Source: RGEC01 sp964626685 (GTDB lineage Bacteria > Bacteroidota > Bacteroidia > NS11-12g > UBA955). Taken from it: a stretch of 64,000 nt of DNA. Positions 8,919 through 18,333 of the stretch are shown one piece after another. The notes beneath the pieces are model-generated. The model ran no database searches, had not been told where the DNA came from, and saw nothing but the letters and a program-made list of their open reading frames with translations. A program made the position numbers and the translations under genes. The stretch lies in NCBI GenBank assembly GCA_964626685.1, contig CAZVJY010000007.1, positions 62,001-126,000 on the forward strand, in the 5' to 3' direction. Position 1 is the first letter of the stretch. Every line of letters starts with the position of its first letter.

Positions 8919-8946
8919 AATAAGGGGAACTTACATTCCCCTTATT
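8919..8946. terminator. Bidirectional intrinsic terminator between convergent genes
   Basis: A perfect 11-bp inverted repeat (AATAAGGGGAA / TTCCCCTTATT) with a 6-nt loop lies between the convergent stop codons at 8889 and 8960. It is GC-rich in the centre with A/T flanks, so it can serve both strands. Confidence 0.8.
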
Positions 8947-8959
8947 GTTTAAAACAGAT

Positions 8960-10186
8960 TTATTTAACAGATTCTAGATTCTTAACCTGTGCACCGTAAG
9001 CATCAGCAGATGCCTTATCTCCCATTTCAACGGCACATTGCTTTAATGCTTTGTAAATGTTGATCTGATCTTCAATACCGTAGGCAGCATTTTCACTTGC
9101 TTTTTCAAGATGCATTCTGGCACGAGCAAACAAAGCACTCAGCCCAGAATTAATTTCCTTCATCTTAGCGGCATTTGCTCTAGCCATCTGATCATAAAAC
9201 TTCTTGCTTTCATACTTCATTAATGCCAGCCCTAGGTTAAACTGCGCATCGTAATTAAACTCATCAAGTTCTACGGCTTTTTGATAGTCAGCAATACATG
9301 CATCAAATTTACCGCCCTGTTCATTCAGATAGGCTCTTGTATAGTACCACTTTGAATCAGGGTTGGTTGCAATCTGTTTGTTTACATCTTCCATAAGCTT
9401 GTCTACCTTATTTATGCTTACGAAATAATTTACCAGAACCTGAAACATACTATTGTCGCCTGGAGCCCTTTCCATACCCAAACGAATTACGCGTTCTGCT
9501 CCCGCTGTGTCACCTGCTTCCATGTAAACCTTGCTCATAGCATCAAAAACAACAGTAGAATTTGAACCCTGATCGATCAATGACTGCAGAATTTCTTTTT
9601 TAACTGCAGGATTGGTAGATACCATGGCTAAATTAGCATAACGCTCCACCAGAAATTTGCGCTTGATATTTTGGCGTTCAAGGGAATTGATGGTAGCCGT
9701 ATCAATTTTTACCATTTCATCATACAGAAAAATGATAATCTTATAGTATTCCAGCAAATCATCGTACTTCTTCTCTCCCAGCAATTCTTCAGATTCATTG
9801 AATGCTACACCAAAGCTGGTAGCACATTCAAGTGCAGCTACATCAATATCGTCCTGCAGCTTTTTTTCGGTTGATTTGATGAACTGCATCATGCTGTAGC
9901 CGGATTTGAAACCTGCTTTTATGGCCGAATCTTTAAGTAATTCGTTTCCGCGCATATTAAAAACACGGCTATACACCATGGCACGGGCCAGCCACATCCT
10001 GTTGTTATTGGCTGTTTTTGGATTTAGGTAGGCTTCATCTATATAGTTTTTGCCTTCCAGCACATCTGCAGCACTACTGCCTTTTTCGCCTTCAATGGCA
10101 TAAAAAGCGCTCTTTACTTTGGGTAGTTGTGCCCAGCCAAGGGTCGCTACAACGCAGGCGGCCACGATTAAACTCCATTTTTTCAT
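8960..10186 (-). CDS. Secreted/periplasmic TPR protein downstream of gyrA
   Basis: The start is set at the ATG at 10186, giving MKKWSLIVAACVVATLGWAQ, a type I signal peptide with cleavage after AWAQ-like residues; this ATG is one base past the gyrA stop (TAATATG). The longer frame overlaps gyrA and has no homology-like content. The roughly 408-residue product carries degenerate tetratricopeptide repeats, clearest near AYLNEQGGKFDACIADYQKA and LDEFNYDAQFNLGLALMKYE. Its role is unknown; TPR proteins of this kind usually scaffold envelope complexes. Being directly behind gyrA without a terminator, it is probably expressed from the gyrA promoter. Confidence 0.8.
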   Translation of the reverse strand: MKKWSLIVAACVVATLGWAQLPKVKSAFYAIEGEKGSSAADVLEGKNYIDEAYLNPKTANNNRMWLARAMVYSRVFNMRGNELLKDSAIKAGFKSGYSMMQFIKSTEKKLQDDIDVAALECATSFGVAFNESEELLGEKKYDDLLEYYKIIIFLYDEMVKIDTATINSLERQNIKRKFLVERYANLAMVSTNPAVKKEILQSLIDQGSNSTVVFDAMSKVYMEAGDTAGAERVIRLGMERAPGDNSMFQVLVNYFVSINKVDKLMEDVNKQIATNPDSKWYYTRAYLNEQGGKFDACIADYQKAVELDEFNYDAQFNLGLALMKYESKKFYDQMARANAAKMKEINSGLSALFARARMHLEKASENAAYGIEDQINIYKALKQCAVEMGDKASADAYGAQVKNLESVK

Positions 10187-10187
10187 A

Positions 10188-12728
10188 TTATGCATTATCT
10201 TGGTTTTCGGGTGTGGTGGCTTCACCGGATTCAGTGGTTTCTCCACCTTCGGTCTGTTCTTCTTCATCGTCTTCGCGAGGAACAGCCGCAATACCGGCAA
10301 TGCTGTCTTTTTCTTTAATGTTAATCAGTCGCACACCCTGGGTAGCCCTGCCCATAATCCTCAGTTTATCGGCAGCCATTCTGATGGTCATACCGCTTTT
10401 GTTGATGATCATGAGCCCATCAGCGTCTGTAACGGAGAGGATACCTACCAAATCACCGGTTTTTTCAGTAATCTGAATGGTTTTAACCCCTTTACCTCCG
10501 CGTCCGGTGATTCGGTAATCATCCAGATCGCTTCGTTTGCCGTATCCTTTTTCGCTGACTACCAGCATGGTTGCTTCCTTATTATCAGGATTAACACAAA
10601 CCATGCCAATTACTTCATCTTTGGCTCCTTCCAGTGTCACACCCCTTACTCCGGCTGCAGTACGGCCCATAGGGCGCACGGTTTTCTCGGAGAAACGAAT
10701 GGCTTTACCACTCTTTTTGGCAATCAACACTTCGCAGTTTCCATCGGTAAGGCAGGCTTGCAGCAGTTCGTCTCCTTCCCTTACGGTTATGGCATTGATG
10801 CCATTGGTTCTTGGGCGACTGTAGGCTTCGAGCGAAGTCTTTTTAACCGTCCCCTTTTTGGTAACCATGATGATGAAGTTATTGTTTAGGTAGTCTTCAT
10901 CTTTGAGGTTTATCACATTCAGATAAGCCTTGATTTTATCATCCTGCGGTATTTGGATAAGGTTTTGTATGGGACGTCCTTTTGTCGCTTTCTGCCCTTC
11001 CGGAATTTCATAGACCTTGAGCCAGAAACACCTTCCCTGCTCTGTGAACAGCAACAGGTAATTGTGCGTGCTTGCCACAAACAAGTGCTCCACAAAGTCT
11101 TCGTCTCGATGCGCAACACCGCGCAGGCCTTTTCCGCCTCGGTTTTGCTCTTTATATTCTTCGAGCCTGGTGCGCTTGATATAGCCCATGTGGCTGATGG
11201 TAACAACCACTTCTTCATTGGGAATCAGATCTTCAATATTGATTTCCTCAGCATTGAACTCAATTCGGGTTCTGCGCTCATCACCATACTTCTCCTTCAC
11301 TTCCTGAAGCTCGGTTTTGATAATACCCATACGCATTTCTTCGCTTGCCAGAATGCTTTCCAGGTATTCAATCTCTTTCATTACCTCGTTGTACTCATCG
11401 CGGATTTTGTCACGTTCCAGGCCGGTGAGGCGCTGCAGACGCATATCCAGAATAGCCTTTGACTGAATTTCAGATAAGCCAAACTTCGACATTAGCCCGT
11501 CTCTTGCTTCTTCCGGGGTCCTGCTGCTGCGTATCAGTGCAATAACCTCATCAAGGTGATCCAGGGCGATAAGTAAACCTTCCAGGATATGGATGCGCTT
11601 TCTGGCTTCTGCCAGCAAATAGTTTGTTCTGCGCAGCACAATCTCATGACGGTGATTCACATAGTGGCGAATCATATCCTTGAGGTTCAGCATTTCTGGC
11701 TTTCCGTGCACCAGGGCAATGTTGTTTACTGAGAAACTGGTTTGCAGCGGTGTGTATTTGTATAGCTGATTTAAAATAACATTGGGAATGGCGTCGCGCT
11801 TTAGGTCAAACACCACACGCATACCTTGCCTGCCGCTTTCATCGCGAACAGCCGATATGCCTTCAATCACCTTTTCGTTGATAAGGTCAACTGTTTTTAT
11901 AATAATTTGTGATGGGGTAACCTGATATGGAACTTCTGTTACCACAATCATCTCCTTGCCTGTTGATGAGGTTTCGAACTCCGCCTTACCGCGAATGACA
12001 ACCCGTCCCCTGCCGGTTTCAAAGGCATCCTTGAGGCCTTCAACTCCGTAAATCACGCCGCCGGTCGGGAAATCAGGACCTTTCACGTGCTGCATGAGTT
12101 CAGAAATTTCGATGTCGTTGTTATCGATATATGCACAAATGCCGTCGCAAACTTCGGTCAGGTTATGCGGAGCCATGTTGGTAGCCATACCTACCGCAAT
12201 ACCGCTGGCACCATTTACCAGCAAATTGGGGATTTTGGCCGGCATTACGGTAGGTTCTTCCAGGCTTTCGTCAAAGTTTGGCCTAAAATCAACCGTATCC
12301 TTGTCAATGTCGGTCATCATTTCCTCAGCCAGTTTACGTAGCCTGGCTTCGGTGTAACGCATTGCTGCAGGCGGATCGCCGTCAATAGAACCAAAGTTAC
12401 CCTGACCATCGACCATCGGATAACGAAGGCTCCAATCCTGCGCCATACGCACCATGGTATCATATACACTGCTGTCGCCGTGTGGGTGATACTTACCCAA
12501 AACCTCTCCTACAATACGAGCCGATTTTTTATATGGCCTGTTGGAAGCCAGACCCAACTCAACCATTCCATATAAAACCCTGCGATGTACAGGCTTTAAA
12601 CCGTCCCGCACATCAGGGAGCGCACGGGATACAATTACCGACATCGAATAATCGATGTAGGCGGTTTTCATTTCATCCTCAATGTTAATCGGGATGATTC
12701 TTTCATTCAGTTCTTCGTTATTATCCAT
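10188..12728 (-). CDS. gyrA: DNA gyrase subunit A
   Basis: The 846-residue protein is the breakage-reunion subunit of DNA gyrase, which introduces negative supercoils with GyrB. The N-terminus (IDYSMSVIVSRALPDVRDGLKPVHRR) is canonical. The catalytic tyrosine is Tyr125 in AAMRYTEARL, and the quinolone-resistance region HPHGDSSVYD has Ser86 and Asp90 at the E. coli Ser83/Asp87 positions, the usual sensitive residues. The C-terminal beta-pinwheel includes a GyrA-box-like element (RGGKGVKTIQI; an earlier QNRGGKGLRG is also present), supporting GyrA over ParC. The tail is acidic (DDEEEQTEGGETTES), as is common for gyrase A. gyrB is not nearby. Confidence 0.97.
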   Translation of the reverse strand: MDNNEELNERIIPINIEDEMKTAYIDYSMSVIVSRALPDVRDGLKPVHRRVLYGMVELGLASNRPYKKSARIVGEVLGKYHPHGDSSVYDTMVRMAQDWSLRYPMVDGQGNFGSIDGDPPAAMRYTEARLRKLAEEMMTDIDKDTVDFRPNFDESLEEPTVMPAKIPNLLVNGASGIAVGMATNMAPHNLTEVCDGICAYIDNNDIEISELMQHVKGPDFPTGGVIYGVEGLKDAFETGRGRVVIRGKAEFETSSTGKEMIVVTEVPYQVTPSQIIIKTVDLINEKVIEGISAVRDESGRQGMRVVFDLKRDAIPNVILNQLYKYTPLQTSFSVNNIALVHGKPEMLNLKDMIRHYVNHRHEIVLRRTNYLLAEARKRIHILEGLLIALDHLDEVIALIRSSRTPEEARDGLMSKFGLSEIQSKAILDMRLQRLTGLERDKIRDEYNEVMKEIEYLESILASEEMRMGIIKTELQEVKEKYGDERRTRIEFNAEEINIEDLIPNEEVVVTISHMGYIKRTRLEEYKEQNRGGKGLRGVAHRDEDFVEHLFVASTHNYLLLFTEQGRCFWLKVYEIPEGQKATKGRPIQNLIQIPQDDKIKAYLNVINLKDEDYLNNNFIIMVTKKGTVKKTSLEAYSRPRTNGINAITVREGDELLQACLTDGNCEVLIAKKSGKAIRFSEKTVRPMGRTAAGVRGVTLEGAKDEVIGMVCVNPDNKEATMLVVSEKGYGKRSDLDDYRITGRGGKGVKTIQITEKTGDLVGILSVTDADGLMIINKSGMTIRMAADKLRIMGRATQGVRLINIKEKDSIAGIAAVPREDDEEEQTEGGETTESGEATTPENQDNA

Positions 12729-12844
12729 GTATTGACAACTCGTTGCAATTTACATGAAAATAGCCCAATACAGGTGTGGTTTTGCCCACAATTTATGGAC
12801 ATTCGTGCGCGTTGAATCGGTAGAACCAACTCATCCATAAAAAA

Positions 12845-12872
12845 GAAGGTCGTACATAGTTGTACGACCTTC
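12845..12872 (-). terminator. Intrinsic terminator after the M16 peptidase gene
   Basis: A perfect 12-bp inverted repeat (GAAGGTCGTACA / TGTACGACCTTC) with loop TAGT lies 22 bp beyond the M16 stop codon. On the minus strand it is followed by a run of six T, so it should end the M16 transcript before gyrA. A T-rich run also follows on the plus strand, but no plus-strand gene ends there. Confidence 0.88.
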
Positions 12873-12893
12873 CAGTTATTTTTTTATCGCAAA

Positions 12894-15812
12894 TTAACGA
12901 TAATTCTTTTCGTGCTTTGCTCCTTTTGGTGCCTCGAGTATCTTGTATTTTCCTTTTCCTGTTGGGTCAAGCATCTGAACTTTTCCATAACCAAGCTTTT
13001 CGAGTCTGTCTTTTAACAGAAGCATATCGCCTGCAACCAAGATAGTCATTTTATCGGTTTGCAGGTTCTGTTTGGCCAGGGCATTCAACTCCTCACGGGT
13101 AATCTTTTTCAATACTTCCTGCTGCTGTTCTGCATAGTTTTCAGGAAGTTTGCGCATGGCCATTTGCATGATGTAAGAAGCTTTTTGGCCATTGGATTCG
13201 TACTCCAGGGCTTCACTTGCAAGCAAGGCGTCTTTGGTGAATTTAAATTCTTCCTCGCTGATGCCTTCGTTTTTATATTTGTTTAATTCGTTTACGATTT
13301 CGACTATGGCGCTGTCCGTAGCGTTAGTCTTGATGCCTGCGGAAATGCCGTAATGCCCTTTAATATCCTCGAAGGATCCATTAAATCCTGCTCTGATACC
13401 ATAGGTCCATGCTTTGTCTTCCCGTATTTTCAAATTCAATCTGCTGTTGAAGTTTCCGCCTAGGGCAAAGTTCATCACATTGCTTTTGAACATTTCGCCT
13501 GTAGCATCATAAGCAAGGCCGGGCATACTGATAATCAAATCGCTCTGGTCTGCATCCACATATTCTACGCCGAATATCTGTGATGTTTTAAATTGAGGGA
13601 ATTCGGTGGGTTTTTGAATGGCAACATTTTTCTTTGTCCATTTATTCAGAAAAGAAAGTTTTTGGTAGGTTTCATCAGCATTGAGTGGACCAACAACCAC
13701 CAACCGCGAAACTTCAGGGGCAAAATACTGTTCGTAGTACTTTTTGCAATGATCTAGGGTAACTGCATCATATTCACCGGCACCTACATACATTCCCAGA
13801 CTGGTCTGGCCATAGCGAAGTGCCCTGATGGCGTTGGAGGCACCTGTGCTGCGGTCTCGCAAACCGCTTTTTGCATTTTCACGAACCCGTTTTTTATCTT
13901 TTTTAAATTCTTCCGCATCCCAGCGAGGCTGGAACATCATTTCTTCTAAAAGTGCCAAAGAAGCATCCAGTTTGTCTTTTTCACAACTCAAGAACACGGA
14001 TGTGGAAGTGCTTCCACTGCCAAAACGAATGCTGGCTCCCAGCTTTTCTAGTTCGTTTTCCAGCTCTTTGGCTGTGCGCTTGGCGGTTCCCACATTCATT
14101 GCATTAACCATCATATCAGCCGTACCAAAAGGAACTTCTTTGCCTTCCAAAAGACGTCCGCCGTCGATACTCATGGAAATGAGCACCTGCGGTGTTTCGG
14201 TAGTTACAGAACCCAAAATTTCCAGCCCGTTATCCAGTTTTTTGCGATATATACCGGGAATTTTAACTGTTTTAGCTGGACCAGGAACAGGACGAACACT
14301 TCTGTCAAAATTATCAACCGTGGGCTTGTGTACCAGGTTGCTGTATTCGGCTTCTGCTGCAGGATTTTTCTTTCCGGCATTTGGGTTAAAGCTCTGGTAC
14401 TGGGGTTTCTTATCTCCATCTGCTACATCCATAGGCTCAATTACAATTGTACTTGAATTTTTGCCTTTTAGGTATTTGCGGTAAACCCGCATGATATCTT
14501 CGCGTGTGATATTTCTGTAGCGGTTTGCATCGTCCTCCAGGTTGGCCATTTTGCCTTCAGAATTTTTGATATCCAAGTACCAAAAATTAGAAAGATAGTT
14601 GGCTTTGGTACTCACATCTTCCAGGCCACTGCTGTAATTGCTCAGAATGTTGGCTTTAGCGCGTGAAAGATCGTCATCTGAGAAATTATCATACTCAAAA
14701 GAGTCAAGCATTACCTTGAGTTTATTCTGCAAAAACTTCACATCCTTATCCCAGGGATAGGCAACCATAAGGAAAGAGAATTCACCAGCCAATTCGTGGT
14801 TTATGGTGCTCATAGGATTGTTGTTTGAGCTCGCTTGCAATGCAGATTCATTTTCCACAAAGCGTTTGTACATGGGTGAGTTTCGGGTACCGCCCATCAA
14901 ATAAGCCAGCACATCCAAAGGTGCTTCATCTGGGTGACCAACAGGTGCTGCAGGGTATGTGGTGTAAACCAACGGTAAGGAAGCGTTGGGGTCCGGATAG
15001 CCTTTTACCTTATTTTCAGACAAAACAACTGGCGGAACACGTTTTTTCTTCACTTCCGGACCACGTTGTATGCTTCCAAAATATTTCTCTGTCCATTTTA
15101 CCACATCAGCAGTGTTCACATCCCCTACTACGATGACACAGGCATTGTTAGGGCCGTACCAGCGCAGAAAAAAGTTTCTCAGATCACTGCTGTCAGCGCG
15201 GTTCAGGTCATCTACATAACCAATGGTGCTCCAGCTGTAGGGATGTTCTTCTGGATAAAGGTTCTGATCTTTTACTTCCATCAGAAATCCATAAGGAACA
15301 TTGTAGCGCTGGTCTTTTTCGTTCTTTACCGTGCTGCGCTGAATTTCGAATTTCTTCTGGGTAAAAGCCTCCAGAAAAACACCCATGCGGTCAGCTTCCA
15401 TCCACAAGGCAGTTTCGGTAAAGTTGGAAGGGAAAGTTTCAATATATACCGTTCTGTCTCTAGTCGTATTTCCGTTAACATCACCGCCATACTGACGGAT
15501 CAGTTTGAAATGTTCTTCATCGGCTACATGTTTGGATCCCTGAAAAAGCATGTGCTCGAAAAAATGGGCAAAACCGGACTTCCCTGGAAGCTCACGTGCA
15601 GAACCCACATGGTAAGTAACGTTCATGTGGGTCACCGGATCGCTGTGATCTTCACTCACGATAAGGGTAAGCCCGTTGGGTAACAAATACTTTTCATACG
15701 GGATGATGAGTTTGCCGGGCTGTGCTTCTACCTTTTCAATCAGCTGGGCCTGGGCCTGAACGGCCGCGATACCGCTAAACAACGTAGCGATGACAAAAAG
15801 CGTCTTTTTCAT
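12894..15812 (-). CDS. M16 family zinc metallopeptidase, two-domain
   Basis: The start is taken at the ATG at 15812, which gives MKKTLFVIATLFSGIAAVQAQ, a type I signal peptide; the frame extends nine codons upstream without one. The roughly 972-residue protein has tandem M16 domains. The first holds the inverted zinc motif HFFEH (His83, Glu86, His87 from this start) and the downstream Glu in WMEADRMGV, so it is the active half. The second (from about residue 540, KKLDNGLEILGSVTTETPQV) lacks HxxEH and should be the inactive partner that closes the peptide chamber. It likely degrades oligopeptides in the periplasm. A TATCTTTG box lies 15 bp before the ATG and a strong terminator follows. Confidence 0.92.
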   Translation of the reverse strand: MKKTLFVIATLFSGIAAVQAQAQLIEKVEAQPGKLIIPYEKYLLPNGLTLIVSEDHSDPVTHMNVTYHVGSARELPGKSGFAHFFEHMLFQGSKHVADEEHFKLIRQYGGDVNGNTTRDRTVYIETFPSNFTETALWMEADRMGVFLEAFTQKKFEIQRSTVKNEKDQRYNVPYGFLMEVKDQNLYPEEHPYSWSTIGYVDDLNRADSSDLRNFFLRWYGPNNACVIVVGDVNTADVVKWTEKYFGSIQRGPEVKKKRVPPVVLSENKVKGYPDPNASLPLVYTTYPAAPVGHPDEAPLDVLAYLMGGTRNSPMYKRFVENESALQASSNNNPMSTINHELAGEFSFLMVAYPWDKDVKFLQNKLKVMLDSFEYDNFSDDDLSRAKANILSNYSSGLEDVSTKANYLSNFWYLDIKNSEGKMANLEDDANRYRNITREDIMRVYRKYLKGKNSSTIVIEPMDVADGDKKPQYQSFNPNAGKKNPAAEAEYSNLVHKPTVDNFDRSVRPVPGPAKTVKIPGIYRKKLDNGLEILGSVTTETPQVLISMSIDGGRLLEGKEVPFGTADMMVNAMNVGTAKRTAKELENELEKLGASIRFGSGSTSTSVFLSCEKDKLDASLALLEEMMFQPRWDAEEFKKDKKRVRENAKSGLRDRSTGASNAIRALRYGQTSLGMYVGAGEYDAVTLDHCKKYYEQYFAPEVSRLVVVGPLNADETYQKLSFLNKWTKKNVAIQKPTEFPQFKTSQIFGVEYVDADQSDLIISMPGLAYDATGEMFKSNVMNFALGGNFNSRLNLKIREDKAWTYGIRAGFNGSFEDIKGHYGISAGIKTNATDSAIVEIVNELNKYKNEGISEEEFKFTKDALLASEALEYESNGQKASYIMQMAMRKLPENYAEQQQEVLKKITREELNALAKQNLQTDKMTILVAGDMLLLKDRLEKLGYGKVQMLDPTGKGKYKILEAPKGAKHEKNYR

Positions 15813-15826
15813 AAATGATAAGATTA

Positions 15827-15834
15827 CAAAGATA
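15827..15834 (-). promoter_or_regulatory. -7 promoter box for the M16 gene
   Basis: On the minus strand this reads TATCTTTG, an exact TAnnTTTG match, 14 nt before the chosen ATG at 15812. It also argues that the in-frame upstream start at 15839 is not used, as that would lie before the promoter. Confidence 0.55.
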
Positions 15835-15943
15835 ATCACACCTCTTAGAAATTATCATGCCAATTAGACTAAACCCGTATAACTCTTCGGTGAAAAGATG
15901 CCAATCATGGATACAGTTGCCCTGATTTCATTTGAATTAACAC

Positions 15944-15951
15944 TAAATTTG
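15944..15951 (+). promoter_or_regulatory. -7 promoter box 5 nt before the start codon (leaderless candidate)
   Basis: TAAATTTG, an exact TAnnTTTG match, is followed by CACAA and then the ATG at 15957, so transcription would begin at or next to the start codon. Confidence 0.5.
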
Positions 15952-15956
15952 CACAA

Positions 15957-18047
15957 ATGGACTGGGTGAAAAGGTTCTTGTTCTTGGCCGGCATGTTGTT
16001 TGTGCTGCAGGGTGTTTCCTCCCAGTCATCCAAAGCCTTTTACGGAAGAGAGTTTTGGTTTACCTACACACAGAACCTCTACAACCCAAATGATCTGCTG
16101 GTATATGTTGTTCCGGAGACAGCGGATACCATAAGTGTTTTCAATCCGCAAACCAATTTTTCAATTGCACCGGTTGTCGTAAGGCCAGGTATTTGGAATC
16201 CTGTGCTTATCCCTGTGAATATGGCCTACAGCGTTCTTGGATTTGGCCCTCAGGGCACGGGCGTGGTGCTGAGATCAAGGCGGGAGGTGCAGGTATTTGC
16301 TGCAAATGTGCTTATGGAAAGCCGTGAGGTTACAGCTGTTTTGCCGGTAGAAAATCTTAAGAATGCCCAGGAATACATAGTAAACATGTGGAGCGGTCAC
16401 CGTGATAAGGAGTCGCAGGTGGCTATCATGGCCATAGACACAGGAATAACGAGCGTTTCAGTTAATCTGTCTGCAGATTTATTTACCGGACAAGGTCAGG
16501 GCAGTGTGCTCAATCTCAACTTACAGCGAGGGCAGGTGTATTTACTTCAGGCTCTTGATACCCAAAACCTCAGCGGAACAATTATTAAAGTTACCCGGGG
16601 CTGTAAACGTCTGGTGGTTTTTCAGGGTGTGAAAAGTGCCCGTATTGGCAACAGCAGCAGCTGCATTACCTATGATCATCTGTATGAGCAAGCCTGGCCA
16701 ACGGTTTACTGGGGCACTGATTTTGTGGTCCCACCTGTTCAGCAGAATGACCGTTATCAGATAAGTGTGGTGGCATCAGAAGACAACACTACGGTAAAGT
16801 TTCCTGCAGGCAATGTTTTGCTAAACCGAGGAAGTGTCTACCGTACGCGCATCACAAGTAACGCGGCAACAGTTGTTTATTCGGATAAACCCATTTCTTG
16901 CCTACAGGCCACCAATAGCAGCGGTTGCAACGGCAGTGTTACTAACAAAGGTGATGCATCCATACTGAATATCGCGCCGGTTGAGCTTTCCTGCAAAGCA
17001 AGAAAGATTTCCTTCGCCATGGATGGCGATATCCGGTACAGGCACTTTATCAGTATAGTAACAGAAGGATCTGCTATACCAAAAATCACCCTAAACAGAA
17101 AGCCATTGGCCGTGAATGCTCCCTGGACATCAGTTACACTTGGTTCGGGGAAAAAATATCTTTGGAGCTGGTTTGAAGTTCAGGCAGCCACGCTGAATGC
17201 CGGCGTTTTGGAAAGCGACAGCGGAATGATAGCCTACCAGCACAGCCTGGCTGATTTTGAGGCGTTTTCAACCTGCCTGGGTGCCGCTTTGCAAAACAAC
17301 CGTGGCGATTTTAGCATCACCCCCTCTCCCATTTGCCGAGGCAGTCAGAAAGCTATTATTAAAGCTACAGGTAATAAAATAAACAATTTAACCTGGCTCT
17401 TTGAAGACGGCAGCACAGCTATTGGCAATCCAATCAACAGGTCTTTTGGTGGAAACGGATTTCACAAAGTAAAAATGATAAACACCACCGGCGACGTGTG
17501 TCCGGCTGATACGGTTGAGCGGACTGTATGGGTAACAGGAGTGCCTGATTTTTTTCTCCCCAGAGATACGCAACCCTGTATAGGAAGTGTATTCAGAATA
17601 CAACTGCCTGTTATGGGGCAACTTGACTACACATGGGAAAATGGTTCTAAATCTGTTTTGCAAACCATTGTTGCCAATCGAAAAGCAATTCTTACCATCC
17701 GCGATACCAATGGTTGTGAAGTGAAGGATACCATTGATGTGAGGTTTAAAGTTTGTGATGAGCGTGATTTGCGCCTTGCCAATGTATTTACCCCGGATGA
17801 AAACGAAAAAAACGACACATGGAAAATTTACTTTGAGGGTTGGGATACCATAGAAGTAGAAATTTATTCCCGCTGGGGTGTTCGGGTGGCAAGCTATGGT
17901 CTTCCATCTGAAGATCACTGGAACGGCAAGGTGATGAATAAGGGCAACAGCCTTCCCGAGGGTACATATATTTACACGTTGCGCTGCTTCGACAGGGAAT
18001 CCGGTTCCGAAAAAAGGGTTACCGGTTCCATAAATCTCATTCGATAA
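15957..18047 (+). CDS. Gliding-motility/T9SS type B (CHU_C) surface protein with IgGFc-binding-like domain
   Basis: The 696-residue protein has a signal peptide (VKRFLFLAGMLFVLQGVSSQ). The region after it (YGREFWFTYTQN ... LVYVVPETADTISV) matches the N-terminal IgGFc-binding-like domain found in many Bacteroidetes adhesins. A PKD-like module lies around residue 465-520 (NLTWLFEDGSTAIGN, HKVKMINTTGDVCPAD). The C-terminus LANVFTPDENEKNDTWKIYF ... VEIYSRWGVRV ... NSLPEGTYIYTL is the gliding-motility-associated CHU_C domain that directs type B T9SS export. A surface adhesin role is inferred. It is transcribed alone; the next feature is a tRNA gene with its own promoter. Confidence 0.9.
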   Translation: MDWVKRFLFLAGMLFVLQGVSSQSSKAFYGREFWFTYTQNLYNPNDLLVYVVPETADTISVFNPQTNFSIAPVVVRPGIWNPVLIPVNMAYSVLGFGPQGTGVVLRSRREVQVFAANVLMESREVTAVLPVENLKNAQEYIVNMWSGHRDKESQVAIMAIDTGITSVSVNLSADLFTGQGQGSVLNLNLQRGQVYLLQALDTQNLSGTIIKVTRGCKRLVVFQGVKSARIGNSSSCITYDHLYEQAWPTVYWGTDFVVPPVQQNDRYQISVVASEDNTTVKFPAGNVLLNRGSVYRTRITSNAATVVYSDKPISCLQATNSSGCNGSVTNKGDASILNIAPVELSCKARKISFAMDGDIRYRHFISIVTEGSAIPKITLNRKPLAVNAPWTSVTLGSGKKYLWSWFEVQAATLNAGVLESDSGMIAYQHSLADFEAFSTCLGAALQNNRGDFSITPSPICRGSQKAIIKATGNKINNLTWLFEDGSTAIGNPINRSFGGNGFHKVKMINTTGDVCPADTVERTVWVTGVPDFFLPRDTQPCIGSVFRIQLPVMGQLDYTWENGSKSVLQTIVANRKAILTIRDTNGCEVKDTIDVRFKVCDERDLRLANVFTPDENEKNDTWKIYFEGWDTIEVEIYSRWGVRVASYGLPSEDHWNGKVMNKGNSLPEGTYIYTLRCFDRESGSEKRVTGSINLIR

Positions 18048-18170
18048 AGCGGCTATTTGAGGACTGCTTTTAACCATGAAGTATTTCTTCTGACTTAAAA
18101 TCATATGCATGTTTAATTTCATGTAACACTCAACAGCTCTATTTTTGACTGAAAAAAATCTTGAAAGATG

Positions 18171-18200
18171 TTGCCGAGTTACAAAAAAGTACTATATTTG
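18171..18200 (+). promoter_or_regulatory. Promoter of tRNA-Val (TTG-N19-TATATTTG)
   Basis: TTG at 18171-18173 and TATATTTG at 18193-18200 are separated by 19 bp, matching the Bacteroidetes primary sigma consensus on both elements. The tRNA begins 15 nt after the -7 box. Confidence 0.85.
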
Positions 18201-18214
18201 CAGTCCCAAAATAT

Positions 18215-18292
18215 GGGAGCTTAGCTCAGCTGGTTCAGAGCATCTGCCTTACAAGCAGAGGGTCGGGGGTTCGAACCCCTCAGCTCCCACCA
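18215..18292 (+). tRNA. tRNA-Val(TAC), CCA encoded
   Basis: The acceptor stem GGGAGCT (18215-18221) pairs perfectly with AGCTCCC (18282-18288), followed by discriminator A and an encoded CCA. The anticodon arm is TCTGC-CTTACAA-GCAGA, giving anticodon TAC (valine GTA/GTG codons). The T arm GGGGG-TTCGAAC-CCCTC is complete. A matching promoter precedes it and a rho-independent terminator begins at the CCA end. The 3' part of this gene, from 18258 on, is duplicated at 18601 behind the GIY-YIG gene. Confidence 0.97.
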
Positions 18293-18333
18293 AAACCCGG
18301 ACATAATCGTTCGGGTTTTTTGTTTATGGCGTG
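18258..18333 (+). repeat. 76-bp direct repeat, copy A (tRNA 3' half + terminator + first bases of GIY-YIG ORF)
   Basis: This segment covers the variable region, T arm and acceptor 3' strand of tRNA-Val, its terminator, and the first eight bases (ATGGCGTG) of the GIY-YIG gene. The same 76 bases recur as 18601-18655 plus 18756-18776, split by the run of Ns, with no mismatch. Confidence 0.93.
18292..18321 (+). terminator. Intrinsic terminator of tRNA-Val
   Basis: AAAACCCG (18292-18299) pairs with CGGGTTTT (18312-18319) across a 12-nt loop, ending in six T. The GIY-YIG ATG lies only 5 nt beyond, so that gene is beyond the tRNA terminator. Confidence 0.85.

Noticed and set aside
12845..12872. Plus-strand use of the hairpin after the M16 gene
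   Set aside because: No plus-strand gene ends there; the plus-strand T run is probably incidental to the minus-strand U-tract complement.
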